Shown here piece by piece: positions 42,646 to 52,651 of a stretch of 64,000 bases of DNA. Source of the DNA: Candidatus Nitrosopumilus sp. (GTDB lineage Archaea; Thermoproteota; Nitrososphaeria; Nitrososphaerales; Nitrosopumilaceae); NCBI GenBank assembly GCA_028351415.1, contig JAOMJV010000002.1, positions 34,410-98,409 on the forward strand. The letters run 5' to 3'. The translations under genes were made by a program, and so were the position numbers. The notes beneath the pieces are model-generated. The model was not told the DNA's origin. It made no database searches and saw only the letters and a list, made by a program, of their open reading frames with translations. How positions within the stretch are numbered: the stretch's first letter is position 1; every line of letters starts with the position of its first letter.

Positions 42646-43385
42646 TGACTGGTAAAGTATATCTTGTTGGAGCAGGGCCTGGAGATGCCAAATTAATTAC
42701 TCTAAGAGCTGTTGAATTGATCGAAAAAGCTGATGTTGTTTTGTATGATAGGCTAGTCAGCAAAAAAATTATTTCTATGATTCCTAAAACTGCAAAAAAA
42801 GTCTATGTTGGGCGTGCGGTAGGTGATGACACCACTCATCAAAAAGGCACTAATGATTTAATGGTAGAATACGCAAAATCTAAAAAAAATGTTGTTAGGC
42901 TAAAAGGTGGAGATCCAATTATTTTTGGACGTGGTGGTGAAGAAGCTGAATTTCTCAAAGATCATAAAATAAAATATGAAATTGTTCCTGGAATTACTTC
43001 TGGGATTGGTTCTGCAACCTATGCTGGAATTCCTTTAACTCATAGAAAATATGCCTCATCCGTTGTTTTTGTTACGGGTCATGAAGATCCTGAAAAGAAA
43101 GAAGAAATTGTTAAATGGAAAAATCTTGCAAAATCCGTGGATACTATTGTTATAATGATGGGCTTGTCTAGAATTGATATTATTTGTAAACAACTAATTT
43201 TGGGAGGTATGGATAAAAAAATGCCAGTAGCTGTAATTCAAAATGGAACAACTCCACAACAAAAAATGATAAAAGGAAATGTTACAAATATTGCAAAAAA
43301 AATTAAAGAAAACAAAATTACTCCTCCTACAAATATAATTGTTGGTAGGGTGGTTGATCTATCTGATGTTATTGGGTGGAAATAA
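42645..43385 (+). CDS. cobA: Uroporphyrinogen-III C-methyltransferase
   Basis: About 246 residues. SUMT adds methyl groups from SAM to make precorrin-2, the branch toward siroheme, cobalamin and the archaeal heme route. GAGPGD near residue 8, then ADVVLYDRLV and VRLKGGDPIIFGRGGEE, are signature blocks. I start at the ATG that overlaps the hemC stop (ATGA, 42645); ATG 42633 is an alternative. Confidence 0.93.
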   Translation: MTGKVYLVGAGPGDAKLITLRAVELIEKADVVLYDRLVSKKIISMIPKTAKKVYVGRAVGDDTTHQKGTNDLMVEYAKSKKNVVRLKGGDPIIFGRGGEEAEFLKDHKIKYEIVPGITSGIGSATYAGIPLTHRKYASSVVFVTGHEDPEKKEEIVKWKNLAKSVDTIVIMMGLSRIDIICKQLILGGMDKKMPVAVIQNGTTPQQKMIKGNVTNIAKKIKENKITPPTNIIVGRVVDLSDVIGWK

Positions 43386-44185
43386 TGCTTAGTGGAAAAA
43401 CTATTGCCATAACTCGTTCAGAAGATGACGCTTCAGAATTTATCTCACTTGCAAAAGAAAATAATGCCACTCCTGTTCCCTTACCTACAATAGAATTGGT
43501 AAGTAAAGGTGAAAAAATAGTTGATGAATTTTTAGAATCTGTTTCTAAATACAATCCTGATTATTCTGTTTTTATGAGTTCAAAAGCTGTAAAATTATTA
43601 TTTAATACTGCCAAGCAATTAGGAAAACTTGAAAAACTACAATTGGCAGTTGCCAATACTATTGTAATGTCTGTTGGACCTAAAACATCTCTTACACTTG
43701 AGGCTGAAGGAATTAAAGTAAATCATCAACCTACAACTTTTTCATCAGTCGGTGTGGGTGAAGAATTTACAAAACTTAATGCTGTTGGAAAAAAAGTTAT
43801 TGTTCCACGTAGCGGTGCGTCAACTCCTTTTCTAAAAGAATTACTTTCCAAAATTGGAATTGATGTGTTGGAAATTCATCTGTATGATGTTTGTGCTTTT
43901 AGAGACACTACTCAATGGAACGGATTTAGAGAACTATTTTCTCAAAATAAAGTTGATGGCATTGTATTTACCAGCGCATCAACTGTTAGGGGTTTTTTTG
44001 AAATAATGTCTAAAGACTATGCTATGAATCTATTACTTGATAATCTTACAAAATCATCGGTAGTTTCAATCGGTCCCTTCACTTCGGACGAATTAAAAAA
44101 ATTCAAAGTTAAGAATACTGTTGCCGAGGTTCATACTGTTGCAGGTGCTTTTGATGCTATGAAGACTACTCTGGACCCGATCTAA
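43385..44185 (+). CDS. hemD: Uroporphyrinogen-III synthase
   Basis: About 266 residues. It closes and inverts hydroxymethylbilane to uroporphyrinogen III. HemD is poorly conserved, but the two-domain pattern, IAITRSEDDASEF at the start, and the GIVFTSASTVRGFFEIM segment near residue 200 match the family. The ATG overlaps the cobA stop (TAATG). Context alone would predict it. Confidence 0.9.
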   Translation: MLSGKTIAITRSEDDASEFISLAKENNATPVPLPTIELVSKGEKIVDEFLESVSKYNPDYSVFMSSKAVKLLFNTAKQLGKLEKLQLAVANTIVMSVGPKTSLTLEAEGIKVNHQPTTFSSVGVGEEFTKLNAVGKKVIVPRSGASTPFLKELLSKIGIDVLEIHLYDVCAFRDTTQWNGFRELFSQNKVDGIVFTSASTVRGFFEIMSKDYAMNLLLDNLTKSSVVSIGPFTSDELKKFKVKNTVAEVHTVAGAFDAMKTTLDPI

Positions 44186-44193
44186 TCAAAATT

Positions 44194-44205
44194 TAGCTTA
44201 AGCTA
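44194..44205. promoter_or_regulatory. Palindrome between the heme and Suf operons
   Basis: TAGCTTAAGCTA, a perfect 12-bp palindrome 8 bases after hemD and upstream of the suf promoter. It could be an operator for suf or a pause/terminator site for hemD. Confidence 0.3.
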
Positions 44206-44232
44206 TTTAGCTCTCCCTATTTTTCCTCATGT

Positions 44233-44241
44233 ATTTATAAT
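44233..44241 (+). promoter_or_regulatory. TATA box of the suf operon
   Basis: ATTTATAAT lies 21-29 bases before the sufB ATG at 44262, fitting a leaderless or near-leaderless start. Confidence 0.55.
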
Positions 44242-44261
44242 ATAACGGAGTTATCTTTGAC

Positions 44262-45662
44262 ATGACAACAGAAAACCTAGATATCGATTATACAAAATAT
44301 GATTTTAAAGACTCTACAGAAATGTATGTCCACCTCAGTAAGAAAGGAATTTCCAAAAACACCGTAATTGAAATTAGTAAAATGAAAAACGAGCCACAGT
44401 GGATGCTGGATTTCAGATTACGTTCTTATGAAATTTTTATGCAAAAACCAATGCCAACTTGGGGTGGTGATCTTAGTACTATTGATTTCCAAAATATCTA
44501 TTATTATGCCAAAGCATCTGATGGTGTAGCAAAAGATTGGGATGACGTTCCAGATAATGTCAAAAAAACTTTTGATAAACTTGGAATTCCAGAAGCTGAA
44601 AAGAAATTTTTAGCAGGTGTCGGTGCACAATACGAATCTGAAGTTGTCTATCACAGTTTAAGAGAAGATTTAGCAAAACAAGGTGTTTTGTTTTTAGACA
44701 CTGACCAAGCCTTAATTGATCATCCTGAATTATTCAAAAAATACTTTGGTAAAATTATTCCTCCAGAGGATAACAAATTTGCAGCACTAAACAGTGCTGT
44801 ATGGAGTGGTGGCTCATTTATCTATGTTCCAAAAGGTGTTCATATCGACATGCCTTTACAAGCATACTTTAGAATTAACGCAGAAAACATTGGTCAATTT
44901 GAAAGAACACTAATCATTGTTGACGAAGGTGCAGAAGTACATTACATCGAAGGTTGTACTGCTCCTGTATATTCTTCTGAATCACTTCACTCTGCTGTTG
45001 TTGAACTTGTTGCACACAAAGATGCAAAATTAAGATACACCACTATTCAAAATTGGAGCTCTGATGTTTACAACCTTGTAACAAAACGTGCTTATGCATA
45101 CGAAGGTGCAACCGTTGAATGGATTGATGGAAACATTGGAAGTAAATTAACAATGAAATACCCTGGTGTGTATCTTATGGGCGAAAGAGCTTATGGTGAA
45201 ACACTATCTATTGCATTTGCAGGTAAAGGTCAACACCAAGATACTGGAGCTAAAATGGTACATCTTGCACCAAACACAACTTCTAAAGTTACATCCAAAT
45301 CTGTAAGCAGATTAGATGGACGTTCAACTTATAGAGGAATGTTGAATGTTGCAAAAGGTGCAACTGGTGTAAAATCCACTGTTAGATGTGATGCATTGTT
45401 AATGGATGATACTTCAAAAACTGATACTTACCCGTATATGGTAATTGATCAAGAGGATGCAACAATCACTCACGAGGCTACTGTTGGAAAAATTGGAGAT
45501 GAACAAATTTTCTATCTTATGTCTAGAGGATTTAGTGAAGAAGATGCATTATCATTAATCGTTAACGGGTTTATGGAGCCATTTACAAAAGAATTGCCAA
45601 TGGAATATGCAGTTGAATTAAACAGACTCATTAAATTAGAAATGGATGACTCTGTGGGATAA
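44262..45662 (+). CDS. sufB: Fe-S assembly scaffold SufB
   Basis: 466 residues. SufB and SufD form the scaffold of the SUF machine. SufB is recognised by the N-terminal region ([25 protein letters not shown]), the core [23 protein letters not shown] and the C-terminal [20 protein letters not shown]. First gene of the sufB-sufD-Rieske-sufS-sufU run. The partner ATPase sufC is 17 kb away at 62101. Confidence 0.95.
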   Translation: MTTENLDIDYTKYDFKDSTEMYVHLSKKGISKNTVIEISKMKNEPQWMLDFRLRSYEIFMQKPMPTWGGDLSTIDFQNIYYYAKASDGVAKDWDDVPDNVKKTFDKLGIPEAEKKFLAGVGAQYESEVVYHSLREDLAKQGVLFLDTDQALIDHPELFKKYFGKIIPPEDNKFAALNSAVWSGGSFIYVPKGVHIDMPLQAYFRINAENIGQFERTLIIVDEGAEVHYIEGCTAPVYSSESLHSAVVELVAHKDAKLRYTTIQNWSSDVYNLVTKRAYAYEGATVEWIDGNIGSKLTMKYPGVYLMGERAYGETLSIAFAGKGQHQDTGAKMVHLAPNTTSKVTSKSVSRLDGRSTYRGMLNVAKGATGVKSTVRCDALLMDDTSKTDTYPYMVIDQEDATITHEATVGKIGDEQIFYLMSRGFSEEDALSLIVNGFMEPFTKELPMEYAVELNRLIKLEMDDSVG

Positions 45663-45687
45663 ACTCCCAATCTTTATCTGATTAATC

Positions 45688-47088
45688 ATGTCTCAAGAAA
45701 TACTTTCAAAACTAAATACTTCTCATGTTGAAGAAATTTCTTCATCCATGAATGAGCCTGAGTGGTTAAAAAATTATAGAAAAAATTCTTTATCCATTTA
45801 TGATAGTCTTCCAATTGAGACATCTCCGTTATACAACAAGTATACTGATGCAAAAAAAATGGATCCAGAAAAAGTATCCCTTTCAAACACTACTACTGAA
45901 ACAGTACCTGCTTTTCTTAAGAAAAGATTAGGTGAATTAGAAAATGAAATTTGTATTATTCAAATTGGAACTAATATTCATAGAATTAATCTACCTGATG
46001 AATTAAAATCAAAAGGACTTGTAATTTCTTCAATCTCTGACGCTATTCAAAATAATTTTGAATTAGTAAAAAAGGCATTAGAGGCATCAGATTCTGGTGA
46101 TGATAAATTTACGGCTTTGAATAATGCTGCTTTTAATTCTGGAATATTTATCCACATACCACGTAATTTTATTTTAGATAAACCAATTTACTTTTTGACG
46201 TGTCTTTCTGAAGATGGACATTCAACAATTTCTAGAAATATTATTTTTGCAGATGAAAGCAGTAAATCTACACTTGTTCAAGAATTATATTCTGCAAATA
46301 TTCAAACGCAGCAAGCATATCTTGAATTAATGAACACCAATGTCGCTGCAAATGCTCAATTGGATGTTACTACTTTACAAATGATGGACCAACATGCTGT
46401 AACTTTTTCAACAAAACGTACTGACCTGGGACAAGATGCTAAGGTAAACTGGTATTCTGGATTATTTGGTTCAATGCTATCTCGATATAAAATTGAATAT
46501 TTTCTTAATGGTTCTGGTGCATCTTCAAATGACTCTGAAGTTATTTTTGGAAATAATGAACAATCATTTGACATTCAAACTAATGTAAATCACGAAAGTC
46601 CATCTACTGAAGGGCGTGTAGTTGAAAAATCTATTCTTCGAAATAAGTCTAAATCTCTTTTCAAAGGAATGATTAGAATTAAGGAGAATGCATCCAAATC
46701 AAATTCTTTCTTATCTGGCCGTTCAATTTTATTAGATCCTGATGCAAAATCTGACGCAATTCCTGGATTGGAGATATTTACCAATGATGTAAAAGCAACT
46801 CACTCTGCATCTGTTGCACAAATTGACGAGGAGCAACTCTTCTATCTAAAAACTAGATGTCTTAGTCATGCAGAAGCTGAAAGAACTATTGTCGAGGGTT
46901 TCTTAGAACCTCTTTCAAGAAAAATGTCTTTTCAAGTTAGAGCATGGATTGCATATCTTATTGAATCTAAATGGGACAATCGTGAACTTACTATTAACAC
47001 AGATGAGGAATTAGCAAAGTTTGTTGAAATTGAAGAAACTCGTTATGATGAAAATTCTGAAGTTGAGCAACACTACAAGTATCGGTGA
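45688..47088 (+). CDS. sufD: Fe-S assembly protein SufD
   Basis: 466 residues, SufB-related: NEPEWLKNYRKNSL near 22 and the C-terminal CLSHAEAERTIVEGFLEPLSRKM near 390 match SufD. The central SufB-type cluster Cys is missing, as expected for SufD. 25 bases after sufB, with its stop overlapping the next gene's possible GTG start. Confidence 0.93.
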   Translation: MSQEILSKLNTSHVEEISSSMNEPEWLKNYRKNSLSIYDSLPIETSPLYNKYTDAKKMDPEKVSLSNTTTETVPAFLKKRLGELENEICIIQIGTNIHRINLPDELKSKGLVISSISDAIQNNFELVKKALEASDSGDDKFTALNNAAFNSGIFIHIPRNFILDKPIYFLTCLSEDGHSTISRNIIFADESSKSTLVQELYSANIQTQQAYLELMNTNVAANAQLDVTTLQMMDQHAVTFSTKRTDLGQDAKVNWYSGLFGSMLSRYKIEYFLNGSGASSNDSEVIFGNNEQSFDIQTNVNHESPSTEGRVVEKSILRNKSKSLFKGMIRIKENASKSNSFLSGRSILLDPDAKSDAIPGLEIFTNDVKATHSASVAQIDEEQLFYLKTRCLSHAEAERTIVEGFLEPLSRKMSFQVRAWIAYLIESKWDNRELTINTDEELAKFVEIEETRYDENSEVEQHYKYR

Positions 47089-47093
47089 TTCTT

Positions 47094-47402
47094 ATGTCTG
47101 AATGGATTAAAGCCTGCAACTTAGATCAAGTGAAAAAAGGCGAATTATTTGGTTTTGTTAAAAATGATATGAAACTTCTCATAGCAAATCTTGATGGCAC
47201 AATTCATGCTACTGATTTAATTTGTACTCATGCTGATGCAGATCTTTCTACTGGATTTCTGAGCAAAGAAGGTGTTAGATGTCCATTACATCTTTCAGTT
47301 TTTAATTTAGTTAATGGTAAGCCAAATAACCTTCCAGCTGAAACTGCTCTTAAAGTATATCCAGTTAAAATTGATAACAACGAAATTTTTGTGGAGGTTT
47401 AA
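47094..47402 (+). CDS. Rieske-type ferredoxin in the suf operon
   Basis: About 102 residues. The two Rieske boxes are visible: CTHADADLSTG and CPLHLSVFNL, ligating a [2Fe-2S] cluster by two Cys and two His. Similar small proteins occur in suf operons and may donate electrons or be a test substrate for assembly. I use ATG 47094, six bases after the sufD stop; GTG 47085 is in frame. Confidence 0.88.
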   Translation: MSEWIKACNLDQVKKGELFGFVKNDMKLLIANLDGTIHATDLICTHADADLSTGFLSKEGVRCPLHLSVFNLVNGKPNNLPAETALKVYPVKIDNNEIFVEV

Positions 47403-47405
47403 AAA

Positions 47406-48650
47406 TTGCAAAGTACTGAAGACTCTTTTGAAAATCTTAGAAACGACTTTCCAATTCTAAAAAGAACTGTTAGGGATAACAAACGTCTTGTTTATCTGGA
47501 TAATGCATCTACAACTCAAAAGCCTAATCAGGTAATTGACGCTATTACTGATTACTATAGAAACCATAATGCAAATATTCATCGTGCAGTATATGCTCTT
47601 GCTGAAGAATCAACTGAAGCTTATGAGGGAGCTAGAGATAAAATTGCAAAATTTGTTAATATTAAAAATCGCCAAGAACTTATTTTTGTTAGAGGCACTA
47701 CTGAAGCAATTAATTTAGTTGCATATGCATGGGGACGACCTCATATCAACGAAGGTGATATTATTGTCACCACCGAATACGAACATCATAGTAATATCGT
47801 CCCATGGCAATTGCTTACCCAAGAAAAACGTGCAAAATTAGAATATATTGGAATGAATGACGATGGACAATTAAATTTAGATGATCTTGATAAATATCTT
47901 GCAACTGGTAAAGTAAAACTTGTAACTTTTAGTTTGATGTCTAACGTTCTTGGAACTATTACCGATGCTGCAAAAATTATTGCAAAATGTAAGGCTGCAG
48001 GTGTTCTTACTTTGATTGATGGTGCACAAGCCGTACCTCACATGAAAGTTGATCTTGATACTTTGGGCTGTGATTTCTTTGCATTCTCTGGACACAAAAT
48101 GTTGGCTCCTACTGGAATTGGTGTTTTATGGGTTAGAAAATCTGTATTGCAAACAATGAATCCATTTCATGGTGGCGGTGATATGATTAGAGAAGTTCAC
48201 AAGTATGAAACTACTTGGAATGATTTACCTTACAAATTTGAAGCAGGAACTCCAAGTATTGCAGAAGTTATAGGATTTGGAGCTGCAATTGACTATCTTA
48301 CAAAAATTGGAATGGATAATGTGAGACAACATGAAATGGAATTAACTCAATACGCTATAGATGAACTTTCAAAAATTCCTGGACTTGAAATCTATGGAAC
48401 TAAAGATATTACAAAACGTGGCGGTGTCATATCATTTAATTTCGCAGATGTACATCCTCATGATGTTGCTGACATTATTGATAAAGAAGGAATTTCATTA
48501 CGTTCTGGTCATCATTGTGCTCAAGTATTGATGGAGAGACTAAACGTTGCTGCAACTTCTAGAGCTAGTTTCTATATTTACAATACAAAGGCTGATGTTG
48601 ATGCCCTAATCAATTCATTAAATATAGTGGCCAAGGTGTTTAAGTTATGA
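47406..48650 (+). CDS. sufS: Cysteine desulfurase SufS
   Basis: 414 residues, a type II PLP desulfurase that supplies persulfide sulfur. The PLP-lysine is in FAFSGHKMLAPTGIGVLW and the catalytic Cys in LRSGHHCAQVLMERL. NASTTQKPNQVI and ESTEAYEGAR match SufS. The start is TTG. ATGA overlap with sufU. Confidence 0.95.
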   Translation: MQSTEDSFENLRNDFPILKRTVRDNKRLVYLDNASTTQKPNQVIDAITDYYRNHNANIHRAVYALAEESTEAYEGARDKIAKFVNIKNRQELIFVRGTTEAINLVAYAWGRPHINEGDIIVTTEYEHHSNIVPWQLLTQEKRAKLEYIGMNDDGQLNLDDLDKYLATGKVKLVTFSLMSNVLGTITDAAKIIAKCKAAGVLTLIDGAQAVPHMKVDLDTLGCDFFAFSGHKMLAPTGIGVLWVRKSVLQTMNPFHGGGDMIREVHKYETTWNDLPYKFEAGTPSIAEVIGFGAAIDYLTKIGMDNVRQHEMELTQYAIDELSKIPGLEIYGTKDITKRGGVISFNFADVHPHDVADIIDKEGISLRSGHHCAQVLMERLNVAATSRASFYIYNTKADVDALINSLNIVAKVFKL

Positions 48651-49087
48651 GCGGCACTGACATCTACCATGAAATGATTGTTGATTATTCAAGAAACCCT
48701 ATCAACTATGGGGAAATTGAAAATCACGATGTTACGTTTCATGATTCCAACCCTCTATGCGGTGATAGTATTGACATTGATATGAAAATTGATGATAACA
48801 AAGTCACTGATATTAAATTTCATGGAAAAGGCTGTGCAATTTGCATGGCTTGCACTTCTGTTCTAACCGAGATTACTAAAGGAAAATCTCTTGATGATGT
48901 AAGAAAAATTGAGAAACATGATGTCTTAAGTGAATTGGGTCTTGAACATTTACAGGCTGTTAGAATAAAATGTGCTTTGTTATCTCTTAAGGTGCTAAAA
49001 TCTGCATTGTATACCTACCTTGGTTCTAATTTGAAAGATACAGCAGATGTAGATACGCTAAAAACAGAGGCCGAGAATCTGTATTAG
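48647..49087 (+). CDS. sufU: SufU sulfur-transfer protein
   Basis: 146 residues, IscU/SufU fold. Three metal-ligand Cys are in place: NPLCGDSI, GKGCAICMACTS and RIKCALLSL. SufU with a Zn site accepts persulfide from SufS. The insert between cysteines, typical of SufU and missing in IscU, is present. Last assigned gene in the suf run. Confidence 0.93.
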   Translation: MSGTDIYHEMIVDYSRNPINYGEIENHDVTFHDSNPLCGDSIDIDMKIDDNKVTDIKFHGKGCAICMACTSVLTEITKGKSLDDVRKIEKHDVLSELGLEHLQAVRIKCALLSLKVLKSALYTYLGSNLKDTADVDTLKTEAENLY

Positions 49088-49088
49088 T

Positions 49089-49436
49089 ATGAGTGATTTT
49101 ACACCTTTAATTCCAATTCAATTACAAATAAGAAAAATTATTTTTGAAGAATTTAATGACATTGATACAAAATTTACCAATGATCAAATTTTTGAAATTC
49201 TCAAATCCAATGGTGATATTGATTCTTCTTGGATAATTGATGATACTGAATTTTTGTTCAATGATCTTTGTGATTCTGGTCTTATACGAAACATAGCTCA
49301 GAATTTTACTACTATTTTTCTAAAATTATTTGATACTGTTGAAAAACTTCACTGTAATTCTTGTAGTAACGATATCTATGTTGGAACTTCTGAAGAAAGA
49401 ACTTGTCCCAACCCTTCTTGTAAATCTTCTATTTAG
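49089..49436 (+). CDS. Hypothetical protein with C-terminal zinc ribbon
   Basis: 115 residues. The N-terminal 85 residues look like a winged-helix pattern (IFEILKSNGDIDSSWIIDDTEFLFNDLCDSGLIR); the C-terminus carries LHCNSCSND and ERTCPNPSCKSS, a four-Cys zinc ribbon. One base after sufU, so likely in the suf operon. A regulator is possible but unproven. Overlaps pgk by eight bases on the other strand. Confidence 0.65.
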   Translation: MSDFTPLIPIQLQIRKIIFEEFNDIDTKFTNDQIFEILKSNGDIDSSWIIDDTEFLFNDLCDSGLIRNIAQNFTTIFLKLFDTVEKLHCNSCSNDIYVGTSEERTCPNPSCKSSI

Positions 49437-50637
49437 ATCTGTATTTTTCTGCAGCATCTTCCAATGCCTTCATCATTGGAAGCTTTTCTCCAGTTAGGTA
49501 TAGTACCAATGCCCCACCTGCAGTACTGATGTGATTGATTTTATCTGCTAACCCTTGTTGCTTTAATGCCGTTGTTAAATGTCCGCCACTGACAATTGTC
49601 GTTGCCATTGAATTTGATACTGAAGTAAGCATTTGTGTTGTTCCATATTTGAAATTCTCTCTTTCAAAAAATCCTGCAGGACCGCTGATGAAAACAGTTC
49701 CAGCACCTGCAATTAATTTTGAATAATATTCAATTGTTTTAGGACCTAAGTCAAAAATTTTATCTTCTTTTTCTATCTCTCTGACATCCATTTCTACTCT
49801 TTGACCATCTTTATCAATTGCAACATCTACTGGAGTTGCAAATACGTCAGGGTAATCCCCAATTAATGAATGAGCTTTTGCTACTACTTCGTCTTCATTT
49901 TTAATTCCTAGTGGCGACTTAATTCTGGCCTGAGCACGCATGAACACATTTGCAATTAACCCTGTAAGTAAAACATGGTCTGCTCTTCCGTTTTGAATTA
50001 GTAATTTTATTGCCTCTAATCTATCTGGCACTTTGGATCCTCCTAGAATAATTACGTGCGGTGCCTTTGCAACTGTCATTATTTCATCCAAATTCCTCAC
50101 TTCCCTTTCTACAATTCGCCCTGCGCATGCTGGTAGTACTTGTGTAAATCCTACAATTGACGGATGTGATCTGTGTGCACTTGGAAATGAATCCAATACA
50201 CAAAGATCAAATAGTTTTGATAATCTTGATACCATTATTGTTTTTGCGGCATTTTCTGGTCTAAATTCATAATTCTCTTCAGCACATAATCTTAAGTTGT
50301 CTAAAAGTAATATTTCTCCGTCTTCTAAGTTTTTAATTGCATTTTGTGCGGCTTCTCCGATAGTATCTTCAACATATTTTATTTTTCTATTCATTAATTT
50401 TTCGAGAACTTCTGCATGCTTATTCATCCCTGTATATTCATTATTTCCTACTCTTCCTTGATGGGATGCTATCACTACTTTGGAATCTTTTAATGCCTCT
50501 AGAGTTTCGATTGACTCTTCAATTCTTTTTGTACCTAAAATTTCATTAGTTTCTGGATCTATGGGACAATTCATATCCATTCGAACAAACACCGTTTTCC
50601 CCTTTAGATCAAAGTCATCTAATGTGAGTATTTTCAC
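49429..50637 (-). CDS. pgk: Phosphoglycerate kinase
   Basis: 402 residues, archaeal type. FVRMDMNCPIDPE near 15, IASHQGRVGN near 58, SFPSAHRSHPSIVGF near 150 and VIILGGSKVPDRLEAI near 195 are conserved. C-terminal TIVSGGHLTTALKQQG. In this autotroph it runs in gluconeogenesis, from 3-phosphoglycerate to 1,3-bisphosphoglycerate. Confidence 0.95.
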   Translation of the reverse strand: MKILTLDDFDLKGKTVFVRMDMNCPIDPETNEILGTKRIEESIETLEALKDSKVVIASHQGRVGNNEYTGMNKHAEVLEKLMNRKIKYVEDTIGEAAQNAIKNLEDGEILLLDNLRLCAEENYEFRPENAAKTIMVSRLSKLFDLCVLDSFPSAHRSHPSIVGFTQVLPACAGRIVEREVRNLDEIMTVAKAPHVIILGGSKVPDRLEAIKLLIQNGRADHVLLTGLIANVFMRAQARIKSPLGIKNEDEVVAKAHSLIGDYPDVFATPVDVAIDKDGQRVEMDVREIEKEDKIFDLGPKTIEYYSKLIAGAGTVFISGPAGFFERENFKYGTTQMLTSVSNSMATTIVSGGHLTTALKQQGLADKINHISTAGGALVLYLTGEKLPMMKALEDAAEKYRSK

Positions 50638-50777
50638 AACTTTTCTAGTATATCCTTGGTTAAAATCTTTGAGCCGATCATAATTATTTTTATAAATTTT
50701 GTTTGTATCATACGGATTATTTTTTAAAAGTTATCTATTAATGTAAATTGAAATGTGTCTAGTTGAGGTTTAATTAG

Positions 50778-51446
50778 TTGAAAAATTGGCTTTTTGATAT
50801 TCGGTCGCGTTCTTTTGTATTGTTGACTGTACTTTTCCTTTTTTTGACATCTCTAGTATTTTTTGAATTAACTGATGATTTTGATCAAAGTGTAGTTCTT
50901 TTCATTTCCGAGAATATTGGAAATCCTACTTTTGACTTATTTATGCAATATCTTACTGAGACTGGAGATGTTTTTAACCTGATGATGTTCGCAATTATAT
51001 TATTAATAATTCCAAAAACTCGTAGAGTTGGAATTACTCTTTTAATTTTAATTGTAATTTCTACTCTCCTTACAGGATACATCAAATGTGGTGTTGACAG
51101 GGATAGACCTGATTATGATTATCTTGGAGTTGAATTCCCTGTACAAATTAGCCGTGATACATTTTCATTATTTTGTGAAGGTGGATTTGATGCTTCATAC
51201 CCATCTGGACATGCAGCTAACTCTATGATATTTGCAATCATCTTGGGATATGCTTTGTCTGAGCGATTCCCTCGAGGTGTATACTTGATATTTATTTATC
51301 CTGCGATGATTTCCTTTAGTAGATTATACGTTTTACAACATTTCCCTATGGATGTGATTGGTGGAACCATTATTGGAATAATGCTTGCTGGTGTAATGGC
51401 TAACAGAACAAAATTATATCAAATTTTTGATAAATCAAAAACCTAG
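50778..51446 (+). CDS. PAP2-family lipid phosphatase
   Basis: 222 residues with five or six membrane helices. The three active-site motifs are present: KCGVDRDRP near 101, PSGHAAN near 150 and SRLYVLQHFPMDVIGG near 185. It likely removes phosphate from an isoprenoid or archaeal lipid phosphate. The start is TTG 50778. Its end overlaps the opposite gene by 12 bases. Confidence 0.88.
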   Translation: MKNWLFDIRSRSFVLLTVLFLFLTSLVFFELTDDFDQSVVLFISENIGNPTFDLFMQYLTETGDVFNLMMFAIILLIIPKTRRVGITLLILIVISTLLTGYIKCGVDRDRPDYDYLGVEFPVQISRDTFSLFCEGGFDASYPSGHAANSMIFAIILGYALSERFPRGVYLIFIYPAMISFSRLYVLQHFPMDVIGGTIIGIMLAGVMANRTKLYQIFDKSKT

Positions 51447-51746
51447 TTCTGTTAGAGTTGAATTATCAATTAAAACAATTGCAAAATGATCTTCGTTATG
51501 ATGATACGTCCAATACTTGACATCTCTTGTTTCCTCTTTTTCTCCAAGTCCTTTTGTCACACCCGTGGTAACCGTATATCCTATTCTTTTTGCAATTTTA
51601 GTTTCTTTTGGCATTAAAACTTTGTAACCTGCTTTTTTATCTTTAAATCCTAAATTTACCATGTCTTCTACTGCTTGCATTGCCTCATTTTCATTTTTTA
51701 CATCATAAGTTTTTGATATTGGCAGATCTTTTGGATGAAAATCCAT
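51435..51746 (-). CDS. Conserved hypothetical protein, 103 residues
   Basis: Unrecognised. Alpha/beta, with a Lys-rich middle (MVNLGFKDKKAGYKVLMPKETKIAKRIG) and a beta-like end (KYWTYHHNEDHFAIVLIDNS). Converges with the PAP2 gene; no operon partner. Confidence 0.6.
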   Translation of the reverse strand: MDFHPKDLPISKTYDVKNENEAMQAVEDMVNLGFKDKKAGYKVLMPKETKIAKRIGYTVTTGVTKGLGEKEETRDVKYWTYHHNEDHFAIVLIDNSTLTELGF

Positions 51747-51882
51747 GGTTTTACTAAACTATTGTCACTAATATTTTTTAAAAAAATCCTTTTTTCCATT
51801 AATGTTAGTTAATTTTCTTAACCCAAAAGTCAAATCCTGATCATGTTAACAACTTAATCTCCTCCTTTATTTGAGATAGACA

Positions 51883-52593
51883 TTGGAATCATTAGAACAA
51901 ACAGTAATTCAATTACGTCAAAAAAAGAAAGCAGCAATACAAGCAAAACAAAATGCTGAGAACGAACTGCGTCTACTTCAATCTATTGAAAAACGTTCTT
52001 CCACTGGATTACATAATGTTGATAAAAAAATTGAATCTGAGAAAGAGAATGTTTCAGATGTTTCAGATAATCTTGCTAGAAAAAATGCTCAAGTTGAAAG
52101 TATTCAAAGATTGGTATCTTTTGCTGAAGACCGTATTAATGCTGAAAAAGAGATAATTGAACAAACTGAGCAAGAAATTGAATTTGCTGAAACTCCTGAA
52201 GAAAAACAAAATGCTGAGGCTAGATTACGATCATTAAACAATCATCTTCAGGAACTTATTTCTGAAATTAAAATTAGACAAAAAACACTAAAAAAAATAA
52301 CCAGTGAAGTTTCCACATTTGATGAACTTAAATCCAAAATTACAACACAAATTAAAAAACAAACTCAATCAAAGCCATCTCTACGTACTAAGTTAACTAC
52401 CAGTCATAAGACTGCTGTAAAGGTTATACAAGATATTGAAAGAATCACTAAATCTGAAGAAAATATTACAAAGACACTAGATAGAGCAACATCAAAATTA
52501 AAAGAATATCTTGCAAAGAAAACTGCAGCTAAAAGAAAACCAGCAAAGAAAACTGCAGCTAAAAGAAAACCAGCAAAGAAAACTAGACGTTAA
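51883..52593 (+). CDS. Coiled-coil protein with lysine-rich repeated tail
   Basis: 236 residues. Residues 1-205 are almost continuous heptad helices (ESLEQTVIQLRQKKKAAIQAKQNAENEL). The last 30 residues are basic, AKKTAAKRKP repeated, like histone-H1 or bacterial Hc1/AlgP tails that bind DNA. The start is TTG. It might bridge DNA or nucleoid and other structures. Function unknown. Confidence 0.72.
   Translation: MESLEQTVIQLRQKKKAAIQAKQNAENELRLLQSIEKRSSTGLHNVDKKIESEKENVSDVSDNLARKNAQVESIQRLVSFAEDRINAEKEIIEQTEQEIEFAETPEEKQNAEARLRSLNNHLQELISEIKIRQKTLKKITSEVSTFDELKSKITTQIKKQTQSKPSLRTKLTTSHKTAVKVIQDIERITKSEENITKTLDRATSKLKEYLAKKTAAKRKPAKKTAAKRKPAKKTRR
52513..52584 (+). repeat. 30-bp tandem repeat in the coiled-coil gene tail
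   Basis: Two identical 30-bp copies (52513-52542, 52543-52572) and a 12-bp partial third encode AKKTAAKRKP. Identity at the DNA level, including third positions, points to recent tandem duplication and probable length variation among strains. Confidence 0.9.
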
Positions 52594-52651
52594 ATTTTTT
52601 AGTATTGCCTAATGTATTTTATAATAATTAAGACCATCAATAATTTTTAAC

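Noticed and set aside
52265-52593. Lysine-rich tail as a low-complexity sequencing artefact
   Set aside because: The repeats stay in frame, end in a normal stop and match known histone-tail-like proteins, so I kept the gene.
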